A stretch of 64,000 bases of DNA from Poa pratensis (Eukaryota > Streptophyta > Magnoliopsida > Poales > Poaceae): NCBI GenBank assembly GCA_947311845.1, contig CAMZMU010000123.1, positions 17,040,785 to 17,104,784 on the forward strand. Reading direction: 5' to 3'. The notes beneath the pieces are model-generated. The model did not search any database. It saw only the letters and a list, made by a program, of their open reading frames with translations, and was not told where the DNA came from. Position 1 is the stretch's first letter. Each line of letters opens with the position of its first letter. Positions 54,588 through 64,000 of the stretch are shown here, piece by piece. A program made the position numbers and the translations under genes.

Positions 54588-57197
54588 CTAAGTCGTCGAC
54601 TTCTTGGAGGAAGTTTTCTTCGCCTGGACCTTGGCTGCCCTTTCTTCAACAGTTGTTACCAGCTGTTGGGCATATGTTTTGGCGGCTTCCATCCAAGTGC
54701 CGAGCCCGACGGTTTTGCCATCAGGACCCCGTGGAAACTTCTTTGTGGCTGCGTCAAAATCTGCCTCGACTCCGTGCGCGAGCAACATGAGAAAAGTAGT
54801 CTGAGCACCACTTACCATTTGCTCGCGACTGAAGTCAGCAACGGCAGTCCCTTCAGGCTTGAATAGATCAACCAGCTCTGCAAAGGAAGATGGTAGCTCC
54901 TCGCCGGGGAAGAAGCTGCCATGGAGGGCACCCAGGGCACTCGCCGCCTGCGTTAGCATCTCCCCTGCTCTGCTACTGGTGGCCTCCGAGACAGCCACAC
55001 TTTCATCAAGTGAGGTGCCAAGGCTCTGCTTGCCAGTAGCAGTCGGGCCATCCATCACGCCTAGCATAAGGGTAAAATAATCAGCACCATGTATCAGAAA
55101 CCTCAAACATCTAAGGAGCAGAGCAAAAATTCTTACCAGTTAAGCTGGTGCTGGCGGCAGAGAGTCGACCAATCGCCGACTCCTCCCTAACTTCGGCTGT
55201 TTTCAGCCTCTTCTCCAGATCAGCCACTCGACGGGTGGCGTTGTTCAAATTTTCTGCCGCTTCAGTGGCGGCCTCTACAAAAACAGATGCACATGATTAG
55301 TAGGCTGCAAGAGAAATCACCCTCAACAAGTGGTGATAGCATAAAAAGATACGCACTCTTTGCAACTTCGAGTTGCTGCTGCAGGGTGGCGGCTTCAGTC
55401 TCCTTGTGCACATACTGGGCACCAGCCTTCAGCAACTCTCGCACAAACGCCTAAGTACACGACATGGGCAAATTCACAACTCAATAACTGAGTATAGGCA
55501 AAAATTTCGCATTTGATTCAAACTTTGGCAAGCACAAACTTACGTGTTCCAAGAAGGAAGAAGTCGACGCAGGGACACCTGCAGCCGCAGCTCCACTCTC
55601 AGTTGCTGCAACCTCCGGCTGGGGTGGCGTAGCTGTGGCTGTAGCGGCAGGAGTCGCCGGGGTAGGCGGCTGCTCTGGTGGCAGCGTCCGTGCAGTGGAC
55701 GCTGCGCTGCTCTTTTCCGCCGTAGGTGGCGGAGGCATATCCTCATCGGAGGAAACACTGTTTCACACATTATAAGTATACAAGGTGGTATTATTCATAA
55801 CATACAAAGCATATGCACATGATACTTACTCTTCAGTAAGGTCGCACAATCGACCAGGTGCAAGCACACCCATGCTCGGGCGCGATTTCTTCGGTGGTCG
55901 AGGGGGAAGCGAGCGAATCGGGGAACCTCGAGTGGCGCCGTCATCGACTCCGTCCTTCTTCCTCCTTTTCCTCCGAGTCAGCGGTGTCTTCCTCGTCGCG
56001 CGACCGCTTTGCTTGCCCTGCACCTCAGCATCGCCCTCATCGGCTTCTGGCGTGTGTGCGGTGGCGAGTGAAGCCATCTCATCATCAGAATCTACCTCGA
56101 GTGGCTCATTGTCTGGCACTGGGCCGCTCTCTGGCAAGGGAGGCATTGACTCAAACATTTTGTGTCCCTGCAACATAAACAGCAAAGGATTCAACATCAC
56201 ACATGCATAACATATCAACTGAGATGTAGTATCAACTGTTACCTCTGGCAGAGGGTTGCTGGTCTCATAAGGAGGCACAGGCGAGTTCATCTCGCAGGGA
56301 TCTTCATCGGTAAGCTTGGTAAGGCTCCTTACCAACTTCTCCGCTTCCGCATCAGATAGCTCCACTGCGCGTGAGCGGGTTGGATCAGAAGCCCCACCAT
56401 ATGCCCACAAAGCATGCACTCGGGCTCGGAGAGGCTGCACTCGCCTCTTGGCCATAATGGCTAGCAGATGGATCCCTGTGACCTCTCGACCAGCAGTGGT
56501 CTGAAGCTTCAGCACCTTCTCCATCAGAATGTCAGCCTCTTCGGCTTCGACTCCGGTCGGCTGGGCAATCCATGATGGCCTCTTCTTCACCAGGGCGTCT
56601 GCGTCAAAGGAGGCAACCCGAAGGTTTGGTCGCCAATGGTCACATCCTTGATGTAGAACCACTTCTGGCGCCATCCTTGCACAGACTCCAGGAAGTTGAT
56701 CTTGAAGTACTCGACATCAGGTCGAGCTTGTACTCCAAAACCACCAGGTCCCTTGGTGCTGTGCTGGCGCTTGACGTTGAAGATGCGGCGGAACAGACCA
56801 AAGTGGGGTGCGACGCCCAAGAAGCACTCGCAAAGGACGAAGTAACACGCAATGTGCAAAAGCCCATTGGGCGTGAAATCGTGCAATTGCACTCCATACA
56901 CGTGCATCAGTGCACGAAGAAAGTTGTGAACAGGGAAGGAGAATCCCCTGTTCACAAAATCAACAAAGCAGACCCGCTCATTGGGGCCTGGGCGCGGGAT
57001 TACCTCGGCACCGGGAGGCGAACTTGAGAGGTGTCCTCAGGGATCAGCCCGTCGTTCCGCAGGCCAGTGAGCATCCTCTTGCTGCAGGTGGATTTGGTCC
57101 ACGCGCCCTTCTCCCTCTTCAAGCCACTGGCAGCGGCTCCCGCGGCGCTGTCCGCCGATGCAGCACTCCTGCCCCTTCGGGTGGTAGGCTTCGTCAT
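54588..57197 (-). CDS. Antisense gene A of the gypsy element, putative gypsy-type transposon domain (PF04195-like)
   Basis: Minus strand, spliced. Likely start ATG 57197 (MTKPTTRRGRSAAS); end at 54588 (KKSTT). Exons by eye: 57197-56243, 56167-55829, 55758-55517, ~55442-55369, ~55276-55137 and ~55063-54588. The first exon carries NRGFSFPVHNFLRALMHVYG, then HDFTPNGLLHIACYFVLCEC and GVAPHFGLFRRIF, which fit the plant domain known as Transposase_28 / putative gypsy-type transposon. A basic and acidic tract, an alanine/proline-rich segment and a coiled coil follow. One base appears missing near 57019, where VRLP moves into GAEVIPRPGPNERV. Such antisense genes occur in Tat-lineage elements; their job is unknown. 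Confidence 0.75.
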
Positions 57198-57729
57198 CGC
57201 GGTGGTGGTTGCACAAGCTTTGCTCTGAGGCAATGGCGATGCGAGAGGAGGAAGAGAAGTAGCGGCGGCGGAGAGCAAATGGCAAGTAAAAACACTATTT
57301 ACGCCGCCGTCCCCTTTTTAACCTCAAAAGCAAAAGAATCCGCACCGTCGATGCGAGATCGTGGGCACATAAGCAAATCTAACCGTACACGTGGCAGCCA
57401 CGGAGGGCAACCGTCGCCGGCCACTCCGCCCACTACGCACGGGAATCTAGGAACTACCATCATGGCTCCGGAGAAATCGTGCCTGAACGGTCAAATCCAG
57501 TCCAAACGGCTGTACAATGGGCCCACAAGACGTGTCACGTCCCATCTCTCGCAGAACAGCGCACGCCACCGCGTGTCAGGTGGCGCAGTCGCCATAAAAC
57601 GTCATCCCTGACGTCATTGCAGCAAATTTGTTCCGAAAAGATGTCGGGTTCGCCCAAAGCATACTAATCACTCGATTCGTTGTCGGGTGTATGGTCACTC
57701 GACTGTCTCTACGATCAAATACATATTAC

Positions 57730-57990
57730 TCCCATCGGGAGCGTATCAAAAATTTCTTCGACTAAAGATGATCATGACTGGGTGATTCTGAGATTATCCT
57801 CCATTACAAGTAATAAAGCACAATCTCGGGGGCTACTCCCATCGGGAGCGCTGACGCGCACCCGATAGAATTATGGCAAAAGGTTTTCTTCGACTAACAA
57901 ATGTAGAGAAAGATGGTTTTGAGATTATCCTTCATTGCAATCAATAAAGCACAATCTCGGGGGCTACTCCCATCGGGAGCGCTGTCGCGC
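57730..57990. repeat. ~125-bp tandem repeat near the 3' LTR
   Basis: Units share CTTCGACTAA, GAGATTATCC, CAATAAAGCACAATCTCGGG and GGCTACTCCCATCGGGAGCG, then GCGCACCCGATA. Two full copies and one partial. Each ends in the PPT-like CTCGGGGGCTACTCC and a small palindrome CCCATCGGGAG. Confidence 0.8.
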
Positions 57991-58575
57991 ACCCGATAAA
58001 ATAGTGTCAAAGTGTCAGTCGATGAATATATCGACTGTGTTCATATGCAAAATCATACTCGAAACATTCCCGAGTTGCGTCCGTCGCAAATACCTCGGAT
58101 GCTGCACGCATAGTGCAAAGGTAAGACCCGCCGAACTTTCGAGCTGGGCTAAGGACCGTTCCAGCAACGTCAATCCTTATATTTTCCGTGTCAGCAGACA
58201 TGATGAAAAATCCCGACGGACGCGTTGGGTAAAATTCAAAGTTATACTGCAGATCGACTCAGTAAGACCTCAGCGGCCTAGTCGAATCTGACCAGTTTGT
58301 TCCAGATTCGAGTCCGGGGACTCGAGTTTGATTGAAAGCTAGTAAGGTGTTACCCAAATGTGTAGTTAACCAGTCCCGATCCGTCGAGTGAACTGGGCCT
58401 GCTAAGCTATTATCCCTTGATCATCATAAGCAAAAACCACAGTCGATGAAATACTCGACATAGCCAACATGTGCTATTCATACAGGAATTCCAATTATAG
58501 TACTAAGAATATGACGTGCACTTGCGAACGAGTCCATGCCTGATTCTTCGAGTCAGACAAGTACTCGGGGGCTAC

Positions 58576-59072
58576 TGACAAGGATATACATCTCGGGTAC
58601 CCTACTGTGAGGGTACCTGGTGCACGTGATGACTAAAAGCCCAACTAGCGAAGATACGACTCGAAGCCCAAGACGAGAGGCCCAACAAGATGAAGTAACT
58701 TCCAAGTTTAGACATAGACATAGTCGGTTTATACTTTCCTTATGTGTAAACTAGGTCGGTTACAAACTCCCGAGACCCAGCCTATTTAAAGGCTGGGAGG
58801 GGTGCCGATCTAGGACCAAGCCATACTCGAACCACCAAAGCTCTTGCGAGATCGTCATCTCGCCGGAGCCACCTTGTAACCACATAATCTCCAGCGATCA
58901 ATAACAGACAAGCAGGAAGTAGGGTCTTTACCTCCACCCGAGGGGCCTGAACCTGGGTAAATCTTTGCCTCTGCTTGTCAGCCGACGAAACTACCAGTAC
59001 TACCACGTTCTCTCCCCACAATCTCAACCCTAAGTCCTCAACCATGGGATTTGATGAGGGTACACCTTGTCA
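58576..59072 (+). repeat. 3' LTR of the 13.4-kb gypsy element
   Basis: 497 bp. It differs from the 5' LTR by six substitutions and a 2-bp insertion (AATCTCCAGCG against AATCCAGCG). Followed by the ACGAA duplication. Confidence 0.95.
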
Positions 59073-59433
59073 ACGAAACTAGGGCCGCATGGTTAACGAA
59101 AGTTCGAGCTGATTGCCGGAATGGAACCACAACATCAAAGCGCATCATTTTGGTGTAAAAATTATTTCGAACCGAGCAGTGTATCACTGATTACAAGGAA
59201 AGGGATGAAGTAAGAATAAGGCAAGTGAGAGGAAACGAAGGTAACTACCCAGCTCGCATCGATGGAGAAAGAACCGGCATGGCTCTAGGGAAACGGCCGA
59301 TTCGACCGTTCCTATGGGCCTGGCCCGAGGCTGCTTTAAGCAGCGTGCGGGCCAAAGTTTTGGCTGCACGCAACCAAACGAGCGGTCTGGTTCAGCAGCT
59401 AGCGGGGGCTGCAGGATACCAAATGCGCACTAA

Positions 59434-59762
59434 AGCGAGAGAGCTGGGGCAGAGAAGGGAAGAGACACGTCCTTTGACTGGGGGCAGGAGCGCGACACGG
59501 AGAGCCCCTGGGCCTGTATGGACACTGCAGCATCGACAGGTCTTGCTGCTAGCGTTTCTTGTCAGACATGAACCGTTGCCTACAACGCCTAGGCCGCTTG
59601 CTTTTCACGTACTCGCGCGGCCGCATGTGAACCGCCGTACTAGTGAAGTGATGATCGCGCGCCCCGCGGTGTGCTATAGCCAGAAATGATAAATCCATGG
59701 AAGTATATTTTTGTTTTGGACTTTGCACGAAGAAACAGAGTGATGTAGATCTTTAAGTTAGT
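59434..59762. other. Spacer, nothing recognised
   Basis: GC-rich sequence right of the Harbinger-like end. A frame across 59225-59689 spans three different structures and is not a gene. Confidence 0.5.
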
Positions 59763-60373
59763 CATTGTCTTGGAGATCCAGGCCATTACGATGCGGTTGG
59801 TTCGCGACAGTTGGCGAGTGAGTTTCTGTGGTCGGGGGAGGTGGATCCAGGGGCGGCGGCCCCGGACAGTGGTTGACGTTGAGGTAGCTGCCTCGGTCTC
59901 CCACGCTGCGACGGTCCTATGAAGCAGGGTTGTTGTCTTGCGTGGGTCTGGGTGGCGACCTGGGGTTGTGCGGGCGGCGGGTTCTTCGACCCGGCTAGAT
60001 CGCCTTCAGGCAATGCAAAGATTGATCTGGTTCCTACGTCGGGGCAGCACCCGGATTAGCGCAGCGTTCGAGGTCTACAAGCAGTCGGCTGGTCAGCTCC
60101 GTGCACCGTTGCGGCTCGTGTGCGGGTCTGGTGCCGAGTGGCGTATGTCAGGGCGGGGGCCTGGTGACGAAGGTGTGTGTTTGTGGCGTTTGGTGGATTT
60201 GCGCCGTGTGGACGGTGAGTCTCCTCGCTTGTGCGGTTTTTTACCAGGTTTCTATTATAAACATGGCATTGTACATTTTGTATGGTTTTTTTAACCCGGT
60301 TTCCTTATAAATTGGGTCATCTTTTAATCTATTAAAACGGTGGATATCGACAACCTTAAATTCAAAGAAAAAA
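59763..60373 (+). mobile_element. Probable 5'-truncated non-LTR retroelement
   Basis: About 611 bp between AAGTTAGT at 59755-59762 and 60374-60381. The insert ends with AAATTGGGTCATCTTTTAAT, CTATTAAAACGG and an A-rich tail (AAAGAAAAAAAA). The 8-bp duplication is short for a LINE, but the A-tail and the GT-rich 3' region fit. No coding domain is visible. Confidence 0.55.
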
Positions 60374-60896
60374 AAGTTAGTTCTTAGAGGTTTGAGTTTG
60401 CGAAAGCTTTGGCGAAAGTGTGGTTTGAAGAATTTGCATTATCTTCTGAATCCCAGCATGAGGTAGTACGTACGTTACACGACAACTCGATCCAGCATGA
60501 TTGTTACTCCTCACCAGTAAAAACATGCCGCTGTTGTACTACTATACTGTTGTAAAATTGGAGAGTTGCACACACTTGTACCTGTGCCGGTAACAAACTC
60601 ACTCGAGAGCATCCAAAGAACTCTGTACCTCGAGGGTCTCTGCTACGCGACCAACTTTCGCACTTGACGCCGTCGAAACGACGTCTCTCGAGCTGTAAAA
60701 TGCCAGCCTGTGCAGAGGTTGAAGGGGGGGATCACTCACATGCAGAGGCTTGAAGATGGCCGTGGTACTGAGCTCTTGGCCTGTTGCGATCCCGACACGT
60801 ATCACATCCTACCCGGCGAAAGACAGCCTACGGCCGAACCATGTAGTATCTACTTCTGCATCTCCTGTTGCTTATGTCCCCGCTCTCCACCAACGC
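60374..60896. other. Intergenic spacer
   Basis: No gene recognised. CATGCAGAGGCTTGAAG and TGTGCAGAGGTTGAAG near 60710-60755 are a short imperfect duplication. Confidence 0.4.
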
Positions 60897-61774
60897 CCCT
60901 TTTTCCCGTCAGTTTTGATGAAACAGTACAAGAAAGATGATAGTGCAGCAGCACTCTGCAGAGCCAACAACTTCACGCACATGCAAAAAATAATTTTGTT
61001 TTGAACAATAAAACATGCAATTTGAGTTGGGTGTGCCTATTCGCTTTATGCTAAGTTGCCTATGCAATAGTGCACACCCTGAAGGTTGGCCCTCTCTGAA
61101 CTTTGACAACTTTGCTATGGTTTTCAGAGAACACAATTTAGATTACAGAGGTAGAGATAACTCCCTTTTTCCAACAAAAAGAAAAACAATTCAGAGGGAA
61201 AGACCGGCCCTTGTTGATCAGCTAGCCTCATTTGTTTTTCAAGAATCAATAATGTAATAGTAAAACTATATAACTGTCGACGCATACAATGGCCAATGCC
61301 CCTATATATGACTGCACTTCTTTTCATGTCAGTTTTGATGAAACGGTGGTACAAGAAAGATCGTATATAGTGCAGCAGCTGTCTGCAAAGGCCAGCAACT
61401 TCCCGCACATGCAACAATTAATTTTGTTTCGACGAATAGAACATGCATATTGCGTTGGGTGTACGTATGGCTGTATGCCAGTTATTAGTTCACACCCTGA
61501 ACGTTTGGGCCCTCTCTGAACTTTGACAAAGATTGACTCTCGCGCATTAACATGCAGCAAAACAGAACATGATGAGATGTGGTCTTTGTTGCGATGATAG
61601 AGAAAAATCGATGTGGTTTGACATGAAAATTCAAGGAAGGAACCTAGAAGCAACATGGCGCCTCTTTTGTGAGTTTCCGGGCGCTGCAAATGGACATTGC
61701 TATGGTTTTCAGATAACAGAATTCTGAGGTAGGCCAGCCCTTGTTGGTCAGCTAGTCTCATTTGTTTTTCAAGA

Positions 61775-62671
61775 TTTTTTTTTAAAGAAAAGACAAAAGA
61801 TTTGCCTTGATTCATTAAATAGGGAGTTTGGGAACAAAGTTTTAGTAACAAGCCCGGAGGGAACCTCCCACAAACAAAAAGGCTACTCTCCCGCAATTAA
61901 CAAACCCAAGTGCTTCGCACCAGCGATAACCCACATTCGTTCTTCCATCTTGATTCTAGTGAAGTTGACATTCGGCATGGTGCTAACATTTTTGAAGGTC
62001 TTAACGTTGCGCTCATTCCAAAGCTCCGAAGTAACTAATATGAGAAGGGAAGCCGTAGCCTTCCGTCGACCATCGTGGGAGAGGGTGATAGTAGTCCACA
62101 ATCCTCCACCGTGTCATAAGTTGCCCAAGAGGATGTGTCGAAGTCGTAGAGGTGTAGCCGATCTTTGACCATATTCCAAATACGAATCGAGTAGCGGCAT
62201 TTGAAAAGTAAGTGGCATGCCGTTTCATCTTGCCGACGGCAAAGTGGGCACACCCGGCCATTAGGCCACCCTCGGTGCTCTAGCCGGTCCACCATCCATA
62301 CCCAGTTTTGAATGATGAGCCAAGAAAATAGTTTGCATTTGGGAGGAGCCCAAGCTTTCCACACGATGGAGTTCATGTTTGATCTAATAATCCCGGCAAA
62401 TTGGGTTTTGTAAGCCGACGCACACGAGTATGCCCCGTCGGTTGTGAGCTTCCATGTAATGGAATCAGGGACACCCTCAAGGAGGGTAAGTTGCGAGGTA
62501 TGTTCCCAAAGCTTGATGAACTCTTGTAAGTTCTGAACTGAGTCCCCCGGACATGTCAATTTGTAGGGTCCAAGCATCATCGGTGACCGCATTCCGGACA
62601 CTCCAAGTCTTGCGCTTACATAGAGCGTATATAGTTGGGGCAATGCATCTAGGGCTTATACCTTGACAATG
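61775..62671 (-). mobile_element. 5'-truncated LINE, minus strand
   Basis: Flanked by TTCAAGA at 61768-61774 and 62672-62678, with a T run at the left (poly-A on the minus strand). Comparison with duplication copy 1 at 61230-61260 confirms the insertion site. Only the C-terminal end of the ORF2 polyprotein remains. Confidence 0.88.
61883..62643 (-). pseudogene. LINE reverse-transcriptase C-terminal (zf-RVT) fragment
   Basis: Encodes the end of a plant LINE ORF2. It has KLFSWLIIQNWVWMVDRLEH, then the zinc-binding CPLCRRQDETACHLLFKC of the zf-RVT domain. After a frameshift near 62060 comes the tail ELWNERNVKTF and a stop at 61883-61885. No RT or endonuclease domain is left. A non-functional remnant. 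Confidence 0.88.
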
Positions 62672-62754
62672 TTCAAGAATAAATCATGTCATAGTAAAAC
62701 ACATAACTGTAGACGCATACGATACAATGGCCAATGCCCCTATGACTGCACTTT

Positions 62755-63001
62755 TTTTTCGAGTGACCCGCTATGACAGAACATTGTCAAGGTGAAACTG
62801 TGCAGGCATCGCTAAAGCCCACAGAATATTATCAAAAGAGAGGCTATCTAGAGACTAATGTTGTAGGCCTAGAAAGATATGGGCTTTTGGGCCTTGGATG
62901 TGCCGGTAATTCGGTGGTGTGACCTGTAAGAACGTGGAGCTGATTTACGCTTTCAAGGTGGATTTACGTGCTCCTCCCTTTTGTTCCACAATATCTCCGG
63001 C
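62755..63001. other. 5' flank of the methyltransferase-like gene
   Basis: No TATA box identified with confidence. The stretch contains the proximal promoter and leader of the gene that starts at 63002. Confidence 0.4.
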
Positions 63002-63415
63002 ATGCGGTGCCTCGTCGCGCTCCCGGCGGTCGCCGGCCCCGTTCACTGCTCCCATCTTAACCCCAGACCCCGTCGCAGAAGAACCCCTGTAGCGCTCCTC
63101 GGTCGCTGCCGCTGTGGACGGCGCCACCTCCTCGGTGCATCCTCTGCCGCCGGCCTACTCCATGTCGCTAAACTCCCGTGCCTCGCCGCCCCACCCATCG
63201 ACCCCGACGTAAAGCTCCTTCACGGACAAGCTTTGCAGAGTCGCTATCTTTCATTTGGGATGCGGACTGGATAGCTTCCTGAGCATCTTATGTTTTTACT
63301 TGGTGTGGTTTTCTTGCAGGTGATGCTTGAGCGTGTACACCCAGCGAGGCCGGGCTGGTACGAGAAGCTTTACGCGACGGCCATGGACAAGGGCATGGCG
63401 TCATATGAAGCCGAG
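63002..63415 (+). CDS. Plastid-targeted SAM-dependent methyltransferase-like gene, 5' exons only
   Basis: Exon 1 is 63002-63208 and exon 2 is 63320-63415, phase 0, GT-AG. The gene continues beyond the window. Exon 1 encodes about 69 residues rich in R, S, A and P (RRRRTPVALLGRCRCGRRHL), consistent with a chloroplast transit peptide. Exon 2 encodes VMLERVHPARPGWYEKLYAT then MDKGMASYEAE, which matches the segment before the SAM-binding domain in plant methyltransferase-like proteins of the At1g69526 type (UbiE/Coq5-related). The glycine-rich SAM motif is not in the window, so the assignment rests on this one exon. ATG 63002 was chosen as the first ATG with a continuous frame. Confidence 0.6.
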
Positions 63416-64000
63416 GTATACAGTTTTACTCTAATGTCAACTCAACTACATCATACCCAAGTTTGTCAGCAATTGGACAGCTCTAAGTGCTAACTAAATT
63501 TGCTGCATCGAAATTCCCATTCATTTTGCTAGCTGGGTAGCGTTGTTTCGGTTTCTTTTCTGAATGAACTGCACAATATGATGTCGTGAACTCGTGACTG
63601 CAATCATATATTTAGTACGTTAATTCATGAAGAGTTTTGTTGTTGTTTTCTAGGAAAGGAGCTCACAGTCGCAGCTTCCAATTTCATTAACTGAAACTCA
63701 TACAAGAGAGTTTTGTCCCCCGTCCCATAAACACCATCCTTTTTTTTTTCGGGTAACCATAAACACCATCCTTGATCCTTCTCCATAACCGTGGCCTCTA
63801 CCAATGATCATATGAACTACTCAACTACAAAACATAAAAGAAAACATCCAACTCTGCAGTCTGTTGCAAGTTTTTTGCTCATCCTGTCCAAAACAGCCAA
63901 CAAATAACTAGAAACCAGATATGCCTGAGAGCACTCTTTCAGTTCTTAAATCTGAATGAACTGCACAATATGGTACCGGAACTCGTGAATGGAATCGTAT
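63416..64000 (+). other. Intron 2 (partial) of the methyltransferase-like gene
   Basis: Begins with GTATAC and has no matching acceptor in the window. It carries a ~50-bp direct repeat (TCTGAATGAACTGCACAATA at 63559 and 63951) and a tiny retroposon scar at 63742-63756. Confidence 0.5.
63725..63773. mobile_element. Ultra-truncated retroposon scar, 17-bp TSD
   Basis: CCATAAACACCATCCTT occurs at 63725-63741 and again at 63757-63773. The 15 bases between are a T run then CGGGTAA. This looks like a LINE- or SINE-type insertion reduced to little more than its poly-A end (minus strand). Confidence 0.7.

Larger units (their letters stand above)
45681..59072 (+). mobile_element. Ty3/gypsy retrotransposon with antisense genes (Tat-type), 13.39 kb
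   Basis: LTRs 45681-46175 and 58576-59072 start TGATAAGG/TGACAAGG and end GTCA. The TSD ACGAA is exact at 45676-45680 and 59073-59077. A primer-site-like TGGCGCCGTCTGTGGGAA follows the 5' LTR, and CTCGGGGGCTAC precedes the 3' LTR as polypurine tract. The order is gag, protease, RT, RNase H, integrase (Ty3/gypsy order), then about 4 kb of minus-strand genes before the 3' LTR. Gag has frameshifts, a stop separates protease from RT, and a frameshift lies in RNase H, so this copy is defective. The LTRs differ by about six substitutions and a 2-bp indel, so it is young. Confidence 0.95.
44903..59430. mobile_element. Harbinger-like element containing a 13.4-kb retrotransposon
   Basis: The left end GGGCGCCTTTGGTAACCCGC mirrors the right end CAGGATACCAAATGCGCAC. 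TAA flanks both sides (44900-44902 and 59431-59433), as for PIF/Harbinger. Net size without the gypsy element is about 1.13 kb. The left part carries a minisatellite. No transposase was found. A hAT origin is less likely with a 3-bp TSD. Confidence 0.65.
60897..62754. repeat. ~420-bp tandem duplication, second copy split by a LINE
   Basis: Copy 1 is about 60897-61316 and copy 2 starts at about 61317. AGTTTTGATGAAAC is at 60911 and 61331, GGCCCTCTCTGAACTTTGAC at about 61088 and 61508, and CAATGGCCAATGCCCCTAT at about 61288 and 62726. Copy 2 is interrupted by the LINE at 61775-62671. No coding content was recognised. Confidence 0.85.

Noticed and set aside
59225..59689. 154-codon open frame
   Set aside because: Crosses the right end of the Harbinger-like element into flanking DNA, so it cannot be an ancestral gene.

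Overview
This is nuclear DNA from a grass, most likely a Triticeae species (wheat, Aegilops or barley group). The call rests on spliced GT-AG genes, grass protein families, Stowaway elements with CTCCCTCCGT termini, an Athila-like Ty3/gypsy element primed by tRNA-Asp, a gypsy element with antisense genes, and a CACTA transposon. There are no prokaryotic operons and no CRISPR array. All coordinates, splice sites and target-site duplications (TSDs) were read by eye.

Layout. (1) 1-11.4 kb plus 27.06-27.35 kb is a degenerate tandem cluster. It holds repeated upstream blocks, a PLDRP1-like (At5g39570-type) gene with two compensating frameshifts (5580-6503) and its truncated copy (8543-8657 with 3'UTR at 10470-10660), plus three copies of a small secreted-peptide locus, of which only the copy at 11122-11424 is open. 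It is interrupted by a 1.65-kb non-LTR element with a 16-bp TSD, two SINE-like repeats, two Stowaway MITEs and a Harbinger-like element. (2) 11.45-27.0 kb is a giant foldback element (about 5.5 kb net) whose left arm is split by a 2.63-kb CACTA element and a 7.36-kb non-autonomous gypsy element. Its right arm preserves both empty sites. (3) 28.06-30.59 kb is a RING-H2 gene of the NEP1-interacting-protein type, with a hAT-like MITE in intron 4. (4) 32.9-34.5 kb is a nested repeat cluster (inverted repeats, Stowaway, truncated LINE, LTR fragment). (5) 34.75-35.65 kb is PnsB4/NDF6, a chloroplast NDH subunit, apparently with one GC-AG intron. (6) 38.50-39.95 kb is a YUCCA-type flavin monooxygenase on the minus strand, with a 728-bp hAT-like element ending about 110 bp upstream of its ATG. 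(7) 44.90-59.43 kb is a Harbinger-like element containing a 13.39-kb Tat-type gypsy element with two antisense genes. (8) 59.7-62.7 kb is a retroposon fragment and a 420-bp tandem duplication split by a truncated LINE. (9) 63.0-64.0 kb holds the first two exons of a plastid-targeted methyltransferase-like gene that runs off the window.

The host genes (ubiquitin ligase, NDH subunit, auxin biosynthesis, methyltransferase) have no evident shared pathway; they are ordinary genes separated by transposons. The most unusual structures are the giant foldback with its repeated CATGTGG(GT)CCACATG palindrome, the broken tandem gene cluster, and the antisense gene pair inside the gypsy element.
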